Assembly (NCBI GenBank): GCA_003565035.1 | Contig: PXDP01000073.1 | Span: 1-11,613 of the forward strand | Direction: 5' to 3' | From: PVC group bacterium | Lineage (GTDB): Bacteria > Verrucomicrobiota > Kiritimatiellia > SS1-B-03-39 > UBA6053 | Length of the DNA: 11,613 nt | Shown here: positions 1-6,666 of the stretch, in pieces | Layout: every line of letters starts with the position of its first letter | Numbering within the stretch: position 1 is the first letter of the stretch | Translations under genes and position numbers: made by a program | Notes under the pieces: model-generated | Seen by the model: only the letters and a program-made list of their open reading frames with translations | Database searches by the model: none | What the model was told of the DNA's origin: nothing

Positions 1-379
1 CGACGACATCCTGGCCTTCGGTGACTTTGCCGAACACGGCGTGTTTGTTGTCCAGCCAGGGGCAGGCCACGTGGGTGATAAAGAACTGGGAACCGTTGGT
101 GTTGGGGCCGGCATTGGCCATAGACAGAATTCCGGGGCCGGTGTGTTTAAGGTCGGGATGAAATTCGTCAGCAAAGGTGTAGCCGGGGCCGCCGGTTCCG
201 CGTCCCTGGGGACAGCCGGTCTGGACCATGAAGTCGGCAATGACCCGGTGAAAGACCAGGCCGTCGTAAAAGCCTTTTTTGGCCAGGGTTTCAAAATTTT
301 CAACGGTCTTGGGCACTTTATCGTTGTAGAGTTCGATGATAATGGTGCCTTTGTCGGTATCGATGGTCGCTTTTTTCAT
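1..379 (-). CDS. Cyclophilin-type peptidyl-prolyl cis-trans isomerase (3' end outside window)
   Basis: This is a cyclophilin, which catalyses cis-trans isomerisation of Xaa-Pro bonds in protein folding. The 126 visible residues start at an ATG with MKKATIDTDKGTIIIELY, the usual first strand. FHRVIADFMVQ (43-53) carries the catalytic Arg45 with Phe50 and Gln53. MANAGPNTNGSQFFIT (87-102) is the family signature, and WLDNKHAVFG (108-117) holds the active-site Trp. About 20-40 residues should lie beyond the left edge. There is no signal peptide, so it is probably cytoplasmic. It lies 45 bp downstream of the ParB-OmpA gene on the same strand and may share its transcript. No clear Shine-Dalgarno precedes the ATG. 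Family assignment is very secure; the substrate is unknown. Confidence 0.96.
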   Translation of the reverse strand, partial: MKKATIDTDKGTIIIELYNDKVPKTVENFETLAKKGFYDGLVFHRVIADFMVQTGCPQGRGTGGPGYTFADEFHPDLKHTGPGILSMANAGPNTNGSQFFITHVACPWLDNKHAVFGKVTEGQDVV

Positions 380-424
380 AGAAGTGAAGTCCGGGTTGGG
401 GTTAAATTCCGCGAACAGCCCTGT

Positions 425-1531
425 TTAAAGGCGCGCGGGTTGAATTTCGATAGAAACGGTGCGGTTCCGGGCCTTGTTGGAGGCCGGGGTGTTGGGGAAA
501 GGCGGGTCGCGGTCGCCGGAGCTGATGGGGCGCAGGCGCGAGGCCGGAACGCCGGCGCGGGTGGTGAGATGCTGGACCACTTCCTGAGCGCGAAGTTCGC
601 CGAGATGATCATTGCTCTGGAAGGCGCCGCCGGGCCGCACGGGATCATTGTCGGTATGGCCGATGACCACGATCAGACAGTCGCCGCAGGCGGCGGTGAT
701 GGCTTCGGCGATCCGGTTCAGGCGGCGCTGCTGGGCGGGGTCGATGGTCGTCAGGCGGCTGAAGACCGGGGACATGAAGACGATGCGGGGGGTGTTGTTG
801 AGATCGCGGATTTCGATCCCGTCGATTTCCGACAGCGCCGCGCGCCATTGTTCGACGCTCATGCGGCGGGTTGAGGCGGGCCGGTCTGTTCGGGCGGGCG
901 TGTCCGTGCGTGCGGGGGATTCCGGTTCCCGTTCTCCGGCAACTTCCGGCGTGTCGGGCACGGGTTCCGGACGGGGGCCTCGGCAGCGGGAGAGGTTGAG
1001 ACCGACCCAAAGGATGAGAATCACAGCCACGGCCAGGGTTAGAATCGACTTGTAAGGTGTTTGGTGCGTCGGACGGTTGAGTTCTTCCTCCAGCAAGCCG
1101 TTCAGTCGGCCGCTGGGTTTGTACGATCCCGCAGGTTTGGGGGCATCGGAGGCCGGGGGCGTCTGAAGTTTCCGGCGCTCTCCCATGAGATTGCTGGCGG
1201 CGTAAAAGGCGGAAATGGCACTGTCGTCCACACGGTACATGCGCACGGGCACCTCTTCCAAACCGGCCTCGCGGGCGGCGGCCAGACGTTTAAATCCCGC
1301 CAGAACTTCCAGACCTTCCGTGGTTTGCCGCACGAGCAGGGGCTGCAGCAGACCATAGGTTTTGACCGATTCCACCAGGGCGGGGGAGGGTGTGACTGAT
1401 TCCGGCGCATTGGGACCCGGCCGCAGACGCGCCAGAGGAATCCGGGGCAAACGCTCGGTAGAGGGAGGGGGCTGGGAAGATGTTGTCGGCTCTGAGTCAC
1501 TCATAATATCTAAGTCTTCACTTAACGCCAT
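425..1531 (-). CDS. ParB-like domain / transmembrane helix / OmpA-like domain fusion protein
   Basis: The 368-residue protein has three parts. Residues about 28-118 match the ParB/Srx N-terminal fold: IPLARLRPGPN, then ESVKTYGLLQPLLVR and a box-II-like GFKRLAAAREAGLEEVPV. Residues 162-180 form one hydrophobic helix. A Pro/Thr/Arg-rich linker (182-222) leads to an OmpA/MotB-like peptidoglycan-binding domain (about 247-366) with GHTDN (291-295), ELRAQEVVQHL and NKARNRTVSIEI; Asp294 and Arg314 are in place to bind diaminopimelate. There is no ParB helix-turn-helix or dimerisation domain. No signal peptide is visible, so the likely topology is ParB part in the cytoplasm and OmpA part in the periplasm, although flanking charges do not settle it. 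A second ATG lies at 1504; neither start has a good ribosome site. The cyclophilin gene follows after 45 bp. Domain calls are fairly secure; function is unknown. Confidence 0.88.
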   Translation of the reverse strand: MALSEDLDIMSDSEPTTSSQPPPSTERLPRIPLARLRPGPNAPESVTPSPALVESVKTYGLLQPLLVRQTTEGLEVLAGFKRLAAAREAGLEEVPVRMYRVDDSAISAFYAASNLMGERRKLQTPPASDAPKPAGSYKPSGRLNGLLEEELNRPTHQTPYKSILTLAVAVILILWVGLNLSRCRGPRPEPVPDTPEVAGEREPESPARTDTPARTDRPASTRRMSVEQWRAALSEIDGIEIRDLNNTPRIVFMSPVFSRLTTIDPAQQRRLNRIAEAITAACGDCLIVVIGHTDNDPVRPGGAFQSNDHLGELRAQEVVQHLTTRAGVPASRLRPISSGDRDPPFPNTPASNKARNRTVSIEIQPARL

Positions 1532-1741
1532 TTTCGGGGAAAGTGCAATCTCTCGTCGAGAAAACTTGCAGAATTTGCATTCCGGGCCGGGACTTGGTTT
1601 CCGGAGACATGAATTCGGCTACAGTTTTTCGGGGTATTGAAGTGGAATGTATGCCGGTGTGGGTTTGCGCTTGCGGTGCGGATTTAAATCGGATATCTGC
1701 TGTCGCGTTTCTTGAAATCAACCTCTTAAAAGGAAAATCGA
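1532..1741. promoter_or_regulatory. Divergent intergenic region between ParB-OmpA gene and phosphofructokinase gene
   Basis: This 210-bp gap separates two divergent genes and must hold promoters in both directions. It is more AT-rich than the flanking genes. The ribosome site for the plus-strand gene, AAAAGGA, sits at about 1728-1734. A weak plus-strand promoter candidate is TTGCGG (1671-1676) with TATCTG (1694-1699) at 17-bp spacing, with only three of six consensus matches in each box. TCTCG-T-CGAGA (1551-1561) is a small perfect palindrome upstream of the minus-strand gene. I see no small ORF or RNA gene that I can support. Confidence 0.4.
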
Positions 1742-2971
1742 ATGGCTGAAGTAAAAAAAGTTGCGTTTTTAACGGCGGGCGGTCTGGCTCCCTGTCTGTC
1801 ATCTGCCCTGGCGGCATTGATCGAGCGGTACACGGAGGTGGCCCCTCAGGTGGAACTGATTGCCTATACCAGCGGCTACAAAGGTCTGTTGCTGGGGGAA
1901 TCGATTCCGGTAACGGATGAGATCCGCAAGCAGGCGGCGGTGCTGTATACGCATGGCGGCAGTCCGATTGGCAACAGCCGGGTGAAGCTGACCAATGTGA
2001 AGGACTGCGTAAAGCGCGGGCTGGTGAAAGAGGGGGAAAATCCTCTGGAAGTCGCGGCCGCGCAGTTGACCAAAGACGGGGTGGATGTGCTCCACACCAT
2101 CGGCGGGGACGACACCAATACCACGGCGGCGGATCTGGCCGCGTTTCTGGCCGAAAACCAGTACGAACTCACAGTGGTGGGGCTGCCCAAAACCATCGAC
2201 AACGATGTGATTCCGATCCGTCAGTCGCTTGGTGCCTGGACGGCGGCGGAGGAGGGGGCCAAGTACTTTGCCAATGTGGTGGCGGAGCACAACGCGAATC
2301 CCCGGATGCTGATTATTCACGAAGTGATGGGGCGCAACTGCGGCTGGCTGACGGCGGCGACGGCGGTGGAATACCGCAAGCTGCTTGACGGAATGGATTT
2401 TGTGCCGGGTATCGGACTCAGCCGGGAGCGCAAAGAGGTTCACGCGGTGTTTGTGCCGGAAATGGCGGTGGATCTTGAGGCGGAGGCTGTCCGTCTGAAA
2501 GCGGTTATGGATGCGCATGACTGTGTGAACATCTTCATTTCTGAAGGCGCGGGGGTTGAAAGCATTGTGGCGCAGATGGAAGTCAAAGGCGAAACGGTTC
2601 CGCGCGATGCCTTCGGACACATCAAGCTCGACGCGGTGAACCCGGGCGCCTGGTTTGGCAAACAGTTTGCCGAAATGCTGGGCGCGGAAAAAGTGCTGGT
2701 GCAGAAGAGCGGCTATTACAGCCGGGCGGCACCCAGCAATGCTGCCGATATCGAATTGATTCAGAAATGCGCCTTCCTGGCGGCCGACTGTGCGCTGAAG
2801 CGCGAAACCGGCGTGGTGGGCGAGGACGAAGAGCGGGGCAATGAACTGCGCGCCATTGAGTTCACCCGGATTAAAGGCGGAAAGCCGTTTGATATTGAGG
2901 TGTCCTGGTTCGGGGATTTGCTTGCCGGGATCGGACAGCGCAAAGGCGCGAAAGTGCACGTGGCCCATTGA
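1742..2971 (+). CDS. Diphosphate (PPi)-dependent 6-phosphofructokinase
   Basis: This enzyme phosphorylates fructose 6-phosphate to fructose 1,6-bisphosphate, reversibly, using pyrophosphate instead of ATP (EC 2.7.1.90 type). The 409 residues show the PfkA-family layout. FLTAGGLAPCLSS (9-21) is the phosphate-donor loop. GGDDTNT (121-127) has Asp at 124, where ATP-dependent enzymes have Gly, which indicates PPi use. PKTIDND (149-155) carries catalytic Asp153, and EVMGRNCGWL (194-203) is the sugar-phosphate site. Length fits the roughly 400-residue bacterial PPi-PFK group. The ATG at 1742 has an AAAAGGA ribosome site about 8 bp upstream. It is monocistronic and ends at a strong terminator. Donor choice is inferred from motifs; the family itself is not in doubt. 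Confidence 0.95.
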   Translation: MAEVKKVAFLTAGGLAPCLSSALAALIERYTEVAPQVELIAYTSGYKGLLLGESIPVTDEIRKQAAVLYTHGGSPIGNSRVKLTNVKDCVKRGLVKEGENPLEVAAAQLTKDGVDVLHTIGGDDTNTTAADLAAFLAENQYELTVVGLPKTIDNDVIPIRQSLGAWTAAEEGAKYFANVVAEHNANPRMLIIHEVMGRNCGWLTAATAVEYRKLLDGMDFVPGIGLSRERKEVHAVFVPEMAVDLEAEAVRLKAVMDAHDCVNIFISEGAGVESIVAQMEVKGETVPRDAFGHIKLDAVNPGAWFGKQFAEMLGAEKVLVQKSGYYSRAAPSNAADIELIQKCAFLAADCALKRETGVVGEDEERGNELRAIEFTRIKGGKPFDIEVSWFGDLLAGIGQRKGAKVHVAH

Positions 2972-2980
2972 TGCGGCCGC

Positions 2981-2999
2981 TTTTCCGATGATCGGAAAA
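2981..2999. repeat. Short perfect palindrome after the phosphofructokinase stop codon
   Basis: TTTTCCGAT and ATCGGAAAA form 9-bp inverted arms around a single G, beginning 9 bp after the stop codon and ending just before the main terminator. As RNA it would fold as an 8-bp stem with a 3-nt loop. It could stabilise the mRNA 3' end, act as a weak terminator on either strand because of its T and A flanks, or be a protein site. The symmetry is directly visible; the role is not known. Confidence 0.45.
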
Positions 3000-3002
3000 C
3001 AC

Positions 3003-3033
3003 AAAAAAGCCCCGCAAAATGCGGGGCTTTTTT
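3003..3033. terminator. Bidirectional rho-independent terminator
   Basis: AAAAAAGCCCCGC, loop AAAAT, then GCGGGGCTTTTTT form a perfect 13-bp stem: a 7-bp GC core flanked by A and T runs on both sides. It lies between the convergent phosphofructokinase (ends 2971) and secretin (ends 3057) genes. Because both strands give a GC stem followed by a U run, it can terminate transcription from either side. Confidence 0.95.
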
Positions 3034-3056
3034 GTGGGGGGGGATCCGGTAAGATC

Positions 3057-4919
3057 CTACCGGCCGGCGGCGTTGCGCGCGGCTTCGTCGAGGGCGTTTT
3101 GGCGGGCCGCGCGACGGGCGTCCTCCTGGTCGATCCAGCTGTAGATCAACTCGCCTTGATCGGGGAGTCCGGAGCGGTTGTTGAGGCCGCCGGCTTCCGC
3201 GAGCTGCACGGAGACGAAGATGATGATTTCCTCCTGCTGCTTTTCGGTGCGGGTGTAGCGGAAGAGATATTTCCCGATGAGCGGCAGGTCGCCGAGAAGC
3301 GGAACTTTGCGGGTGGTTTCGCGGTCGAAGCCTTCGGTGAGGCCGCCGATGGCGACGGTATTGCCGGATTCGAGGGCGAATTCGGTTTCGATGCGCCGGG
3401 AGGTGGTCACAGGGAAGTCGGAACCGTCGGGGAACTGTTTGCGTTCAATGATGCGGCTGAGTTCGGGGATGATGCTCAGGCTGATGTTGCGCTCGGTGCT
3501 GACGGAGGGGGTGACTTCAAGTTTGACCCCGGTTTCGATGAAGCCGTCGAGTTCAAAGATGAAGTTGGTTCCGGTGTCGCCGGAGGGGAGGGAGCGGACA
3601 TTGGGTTCGTTGCGTCCGACGTGAATCCGGGCGGTCTGTCCGTTGGCGACGAGCATCTTGGGGTTGGAGACGATGCTGACACCGTTGAGGGACTGCAGGG
3701 CCCGGAGGGTCAGGGAAAAGTCGCTGGCGGTCATGATGGCGCTGCGGACAATTTCGCTTTCCATGGTTTGCAACGCATCAACAGCTCCGGTATTTCCGTC
3801 GATTGAAGCGATGTTCCGTCCTCGAACTCCAGCGGTAAACTCAGCTTGGCCGCTTTCAGATAGGCCAACTGTTCCAACGGATTGGGTAATGGGATCGACA
3901 AAATTATTGTTACTGGTCCTGGTAGTTGTTGTGCTGTTGGTTCTAGATCTCGTAATAATATTTCCATCACCATCCACTTCGCTCCTGCGATTGGTCCGTT
4001 CGTAGCCGCGGGCCATTTCGCGAATGCCGAAGGTCATGCCCTGTTCGCCAAGGACCTGCCAGTCGATGCCGAGATCCTGACGGGCGCTGTCGTTGAGTTC
4101 AACGAACTTGGCCTCAATGAAGACCTGCTGACGGGGGACATCGATCAGGCGGATGATGTTGCGGATTTCCTCGAGCTGCCGGGGGGTCTCGCGCACGATG
4201 AGTACGTTGGCGGCAGGGAGGGGGGTGACGCGGGCGTTGCTGGTGACGATCATGCCCTGCACGGCGGGGAGGGCATTTTCGACGGTGACGAATTTGAGGT
4301 CGATGGTCTCGGTGGAGAGGGGTTCGGCGGCGAGCTGGTCGAGGCGGGAAATGGCAAAGATGCCGGGGCGGCGCTGCACGAGCACGTACTCTTTGTCGGC
4401 GAGGATGACTTCGAGGGCTTCGCGCCAGTTGACATCGTTGAGGTTGGCGCTGACGAGTTCGTCGAGGCCTTCGGGGATGATGATGTTGGCGCCGGAGCTG
4501 CGGGCGAAGATGCGGACGACGTCGGCAAGGCGGACGTTGTCGAGGGTGATGGAGATGAGGTCGTCGTCGGGGGTGGCCTGGGTCATTTCCATCCCGGCGA
4601 CACCGCGGGCTTCTTCAAGCCGGATGGAGGGGATCGCGTCTGAGTCGGTAGCGGCCTGCGGTGCTTCCGGGGGTTCTTCAGTGAGCGGGAGTTCTTCAGG
4701 CTCATCGGCGTTTTCGACGAAGAGGGGGTCCTGTTCCGGTTCGTCGGCGGGAAGGGTTTCCTCTGTGGGGGTTTCTTCGGGGCCGTTGAGTTCGGCGAGG
4801 ATGCGGTCGACTTCTTCGAGTTCATCGGCCTCGTTCTGGGCGAAGAGGCTGCTGCTGTTGAGCAGGAGGAGGGCGGCGAGGATGTGTCGCGGGAGGTTGG
4901 GAATAGACAGAATTCTCAT
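3057..4919 (-). CDS. pilQ: PilQ-type outer-membrane secretin
   Basis: This protein forms the multimeric outer-membrane channel through which the pilus or pseudopilus passes. The 620 residues begin with a signal peptide (1-28, cleavage near SLFAQ-N) and a long acidic Glu/Pro-rich linker (29-90). A secretin short N-terminal (N0/STN) domain follows at about 121-190, then an N1 ring domain at 203-262. The secretin barrel domain (about 264-575) carries SNPKMLVANGQTARIHVG (418-435) and the signature VPLLGDLPLIGKYLF (539-553). A Thr/Asn-rich insert at about 300-385 interrupts the barrel domain. The tail (580-620) is hydrophilic and Ala/Arg-rich. It is the last gene of the pilMNOPQ operon, 15 bp after pilP, with CAGGAA overlapping the pilP stop as a possible ribosome site. 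A GspD-type secretin is the alternative, but the neighbours favour PilQ. Confidence 0.93.
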   Translation of the reverse strand: MRILSIPNLPRHILAALLLLNSSSLFAQNEADELEEVDRILAELNGPEETPTEETLPADEPEQDPLFVENADEPEELPLTEEPPEAPQAATDSDAIPSIRLEEARGVAGMEMTQATPDDDLISITLDNVRLADVVRIFARSSGANIIIPEGLDELVSANLNDVNWREALEVILADKEYVLVQRRPGIFAISRLDQLAAEPLSTETIDLKFVTVENALPAVQGMIVTSNARVTPLPAANVLIVRETPRQLEEIRNIIRLIDVPRQQVFIEAKFVELNDSARQDLGIDWQVLGEQGMTFGIREMARGYERTNRRSEVDGDGNIITRSRTNSTTTTRTSNNNFVDPITQSVGTVGLSESGQAEFTAGVRGRNIASIDGNTGAVDALQTMESEIVRSAIMTASDFSLTLRALQSLNGVSIVSNPKMLVANGQTARIHVGRNEPNVRSLPSGDTGTNFIFELDGFIETGVKLEVTPSVSTERNISLSIIPELSRIIERKQFPDGSDFPVTTSRRIETEFALESGNTVAIGGLTEGFDRETTRKVPLLGDLPLIGKYLFRYTRTEKQQEEIIIFVSVQLAEAGGLNNRSGLPDQGELIYSWIDQEDARRAARQNALDEAARNAAGR

Positions 4920-4934
4920 AGGAGGGGTTCCTGG

Positions 4935-5351
4935 TTACTGGGTTGGGATTCGAAAGGGTTCGAGTTCGATTTCGGTGGCGGTGAGCCGGGTGATGAGGAG
5001 GCGGTATTCGCGTCCGAGAACGTTTTTGGTGAAGCTGTCGCCGACGGTGACCCAGCGGCCCTCAATGAAGCCGTACACGCGGCCGCCCATCACTGCGATG
5101 CCCTGGGTTTCGAGGGATGCCTGGATGTTGCGGGCTTCTTCGCGGGCGAGTTCGCGGAGTTCTTCGTCGGAGAGGACTACGGCTGCGGGTTCGGGCGGCG
5201 GGGCGTCCGGGGTGTCCGCCTCCGGGGGCGTATTTTGGCCGGGGGTAAAGCCGATGGGCCAGAAGGGGTCGCGGGGAACGGTGTCCTCCGCCGGGAGCGC
5301 GTGCGGGAGCGCGAGGGCGAATGCGATGAAAGGAAGGACGAGAAGGCGCAT
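4935..5351 (-). CDS. pilP: PilP/GspC-like pilus assembly periplasmic protein
   Basis: The 138-residue exported protein begins with a hydrophobic signal sequence (1-21, cleavage near ALPA-E). DPFWPIGF (28-35) follows, then a Pro-rich stretch (39-56), a charged helix (60-78) and a small beta domain (83-135) with GRVYGFIEGRWVTVGDSF. That last domain resembles the homology-region fold of GspC/PilP proteins, which dock the inner-membrane complex onto the secretin. There is no evident lipobox Cys, unlike classical lipoprotein PilP, so it is probably soluble or held by its neighbours. Its ATG overlaps the pilO stop (TGATG), and AGGAGG lies about 9 bp upstream. The assignment rests on position between pilO and pilQ plus layout; sequence similarity alone is weak. 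Confidence 0.72.
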   Translation of the reverse strand: MRLLVLPFIAFALALPHALPAEDTVPRDPFWPIGFTPGQNTPPEADTPDAPPPEPAAVVLSDEELRELAREEARNIQASLETQGIAVMGGRVYGFIEGRWVTVGDSFTKNVLGREYRLLITRLTATEIELEPFRIPTQ

Positions 5352-5992
5352 CAGGGGGTGCCTCCTTTCGAAGCGGTGAGAAATTCTTTATCTTCGCTGT
5401 GACGGAAGACAGGCCATTCGACGATGAGGTTTACGAGGTGGTTTTGGGGGTCGTCGGGGTTGGCGCGGATGGTGATCTGGCCGACGGAGGCGAGGGGCTC
5501 GGCTTCATACAGGGCCCGCAGGAAGTTCTGTGTCTGCGCATAACTGGTGCGGAAGTCCACCTCAACGGCGTATGGAATCCACATGCCGCTTTTGTTGCGG
5601 ATCTGCGTGTAATTCTGGCGGTGAGGCATGAAGCGCTGGCCGCCGAATTCGCGGATCTGTGGAAAGATGTCCTGCTCGCGGGCAATGCGGGAGAGGCGTC
5701 CGAGGGCCCAGGTGTAGCGGCTGAAGTCGGGCGGGGCATCGCGCTCCATGATCTCGAGTATTTCGGTGGAGACGGTCTGGAGGCGGTTGAGGTTGACCCG
5801 GTCGCGGGAGAGAATGGATTCGCCGGTGCGGACTTCGGAGGAGAGTTTGCTGAGCGTTTCGCGGGCGGCGGCGGCTTTGGCGCGGTTGGGGGCGATGACG
5901 AGGTTCTGAAGAATGGCGACGGTGGTGACGATGCCCATGACGCCGAGGATGAGATATTCTTTTTGCTGTTTGTTCAGTTCGGAGAATTTCAT
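5351..5992 (-). CDS. pilO: PilO-like inner-membrane pilus alignment protein
   Basis: PilO pairs with PilN in the inner membrane to form the periplasmic collar linking cytoplasmic PilM to PilP and the secretin. The 213-residue protein has a short cytoplasmic N-terminus (KFSELNKQQKEY), one membrane helix (about 13-33), a coiled-coil segment (about 36-90) and an alpha/beta domain (about 110-200) like the PilO ferredoxin-like fold. This is bitopic PilO architecture at about the usual length. It overlaps pilN by 4 bp (ATGA), and GGGGAGG is 7 bp before its ATG. Family-level similarity is inferred from architecture and operon position. In Akkermansia the PilO-like Amuc_1100 sits in a comparable operon (established knowledge). 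Confidence 0.82.
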   Translation of the reverse strand: MKFSELNKQQKEYLILGVMGIVTTVAILQNLVIAPNRAKAAAARETLSKLSSEVRTGESILSRDRVNLNRLQTVSTEILEIMERDAPPDFSRYTWALGRLSRIAREQDIFPQIREFGGQRFMPHRQNYTQIRNKSGMWIPYAVEVDFRTSYAQTQNFLRALYEAEPLASVGQITIRANPDDPQNHLVNLIVEWPVFRHSEDKEFLTASKGGTP

Positions 5993-6666
5993 GGCGTCGC
6001 CTCCCCGGGAATAATGGGTTTGGGGCTGAGGGTCATGGAGAAGTTGAACAGAAAGAGGGGGGCGTCCTGGTTTGCACTGCCGGCTTGCAGGGTGCTGTTT
6101 TCGAGGAGGGCCCGGTTAAAAAGCGCCGGGGCTCCGCTCTCGGTGCGGACAAGATCCCGCTCCATTTGGGCGTAGGCGGATTCAGCCCCGAATCCGGTGA
6201 CAAATCCGCGGAGTTCGCCGCGGGCTTCGCGGGTCCAGGGATGCACGAGATCGTCCACTCCGGGGCGGTGACGGCGGAGGCCGACGATTTCCTCTTCCAG
6301 GTGGAGGCGGGTAAACTGAAAACGTTCACTGGGCTCCGGGAGAACCTCCTGGATGCGCTGGAGCGCGTCGGCCCAGTTGTGGCGGGAGGGTGACCATCCA
6401 TACAGGGTGGCGTGGCTGTCTTCTACCCGGCGAAGAGCGGTGGCCCGCTCGCGGGCGGTGCTGACATCGTCTTTGATTTGATCCCACCGGCGGGTAAGCT
6501 GTTCGGCTTCGCGGATGGTGGAGGTCATGCTGTTGACCATCAGAAACACCAGGCCCAGAACCACCGCCACCCCCGCAACCGCGCCGCCTTTGATCAGGGG
6601 ACTGGTTTCAGCGGCGCTGAAGAAGCGTTTTTCGGATTCCTCCAGGAGATTGATGTAGTGGTTCAT
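5989..6666 (-). CDS. pilN: PilN-like inner-membrane pilus assembly protein
   Basis: PilN binds PilM through a short cytoplasmic tail and pairs with PilO in the periplasm. The 225-residue protein opens with MNHYINLLEE; INLL at 5-8 is the conserved PilN peptide that fits the PilM groove. One transmembrane helix (about 26-45) is followed by a coiled coil (about 50-85) and a periplasmic alpha/beta domain to about 215. At 225 residues it is a little longer than typical PilN (about 180-200), with extra sequence around 110-200. The start overlaps the pilM stop (ATGA, 6663-6666) and has no separate ribosome site, so it probably depends on translational coupling. The INLL motif and location make the call solid even though the periplasmic part is divergent. 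Confidence 0.85.
   Translation of the reverse strand: MNHYINLLEESEKRFFSAAETSPLIKGGAVAGVAVVLGLVFLMVNSMTSTIREAEQLTRRWDQIKDDVSTARERATALRRVEDSHATLYGWSPSRHNWADALQRIQEVLPEPSERFQFTRLHLEEEIVGLRRHRPGVDDLVHPWTREARGELRGFVTGFGAESAYAQMERDLVRTESGAPALFNRALLENSTLQAGSANQDAPLFLFNFSMTLSPKPIIPGEATP

Noticed and set aside
41..874. Gly-rich plus-strand open frame across the cyclophilin and ParB-OmpA genes
   Set aside because: It covers parts of two minus-strand genes and the gap between them; the Gly-rich product is the reverse reading of GC-rich codons.
425..1741. Possible parS-type centromere site near the ParB-like gene
   Set aside because: I saw no TGTTTCACGTGAAACA-like palindrome here, and the protein lacks the DNA-binding helix-turn-helix that would use one.
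1799..3004. Long minus-strand open frame (401 codons) opposite the phosphofructokinase
   Set aside because: It is His/Arg-rich with no motif and runs through the terminator stem; the plus-strand gene has all catalytic motifs and a ribosome site.
4153..5379. Long plus-strand open frame (408 codons) opposite the secretin and pilP genes
   Set aside because: It is antisense to two strongly supported genes; the product is Ser/Arg-rich low complexity with no domain, as expected from the reverse complement of GC-rich coding sequence.
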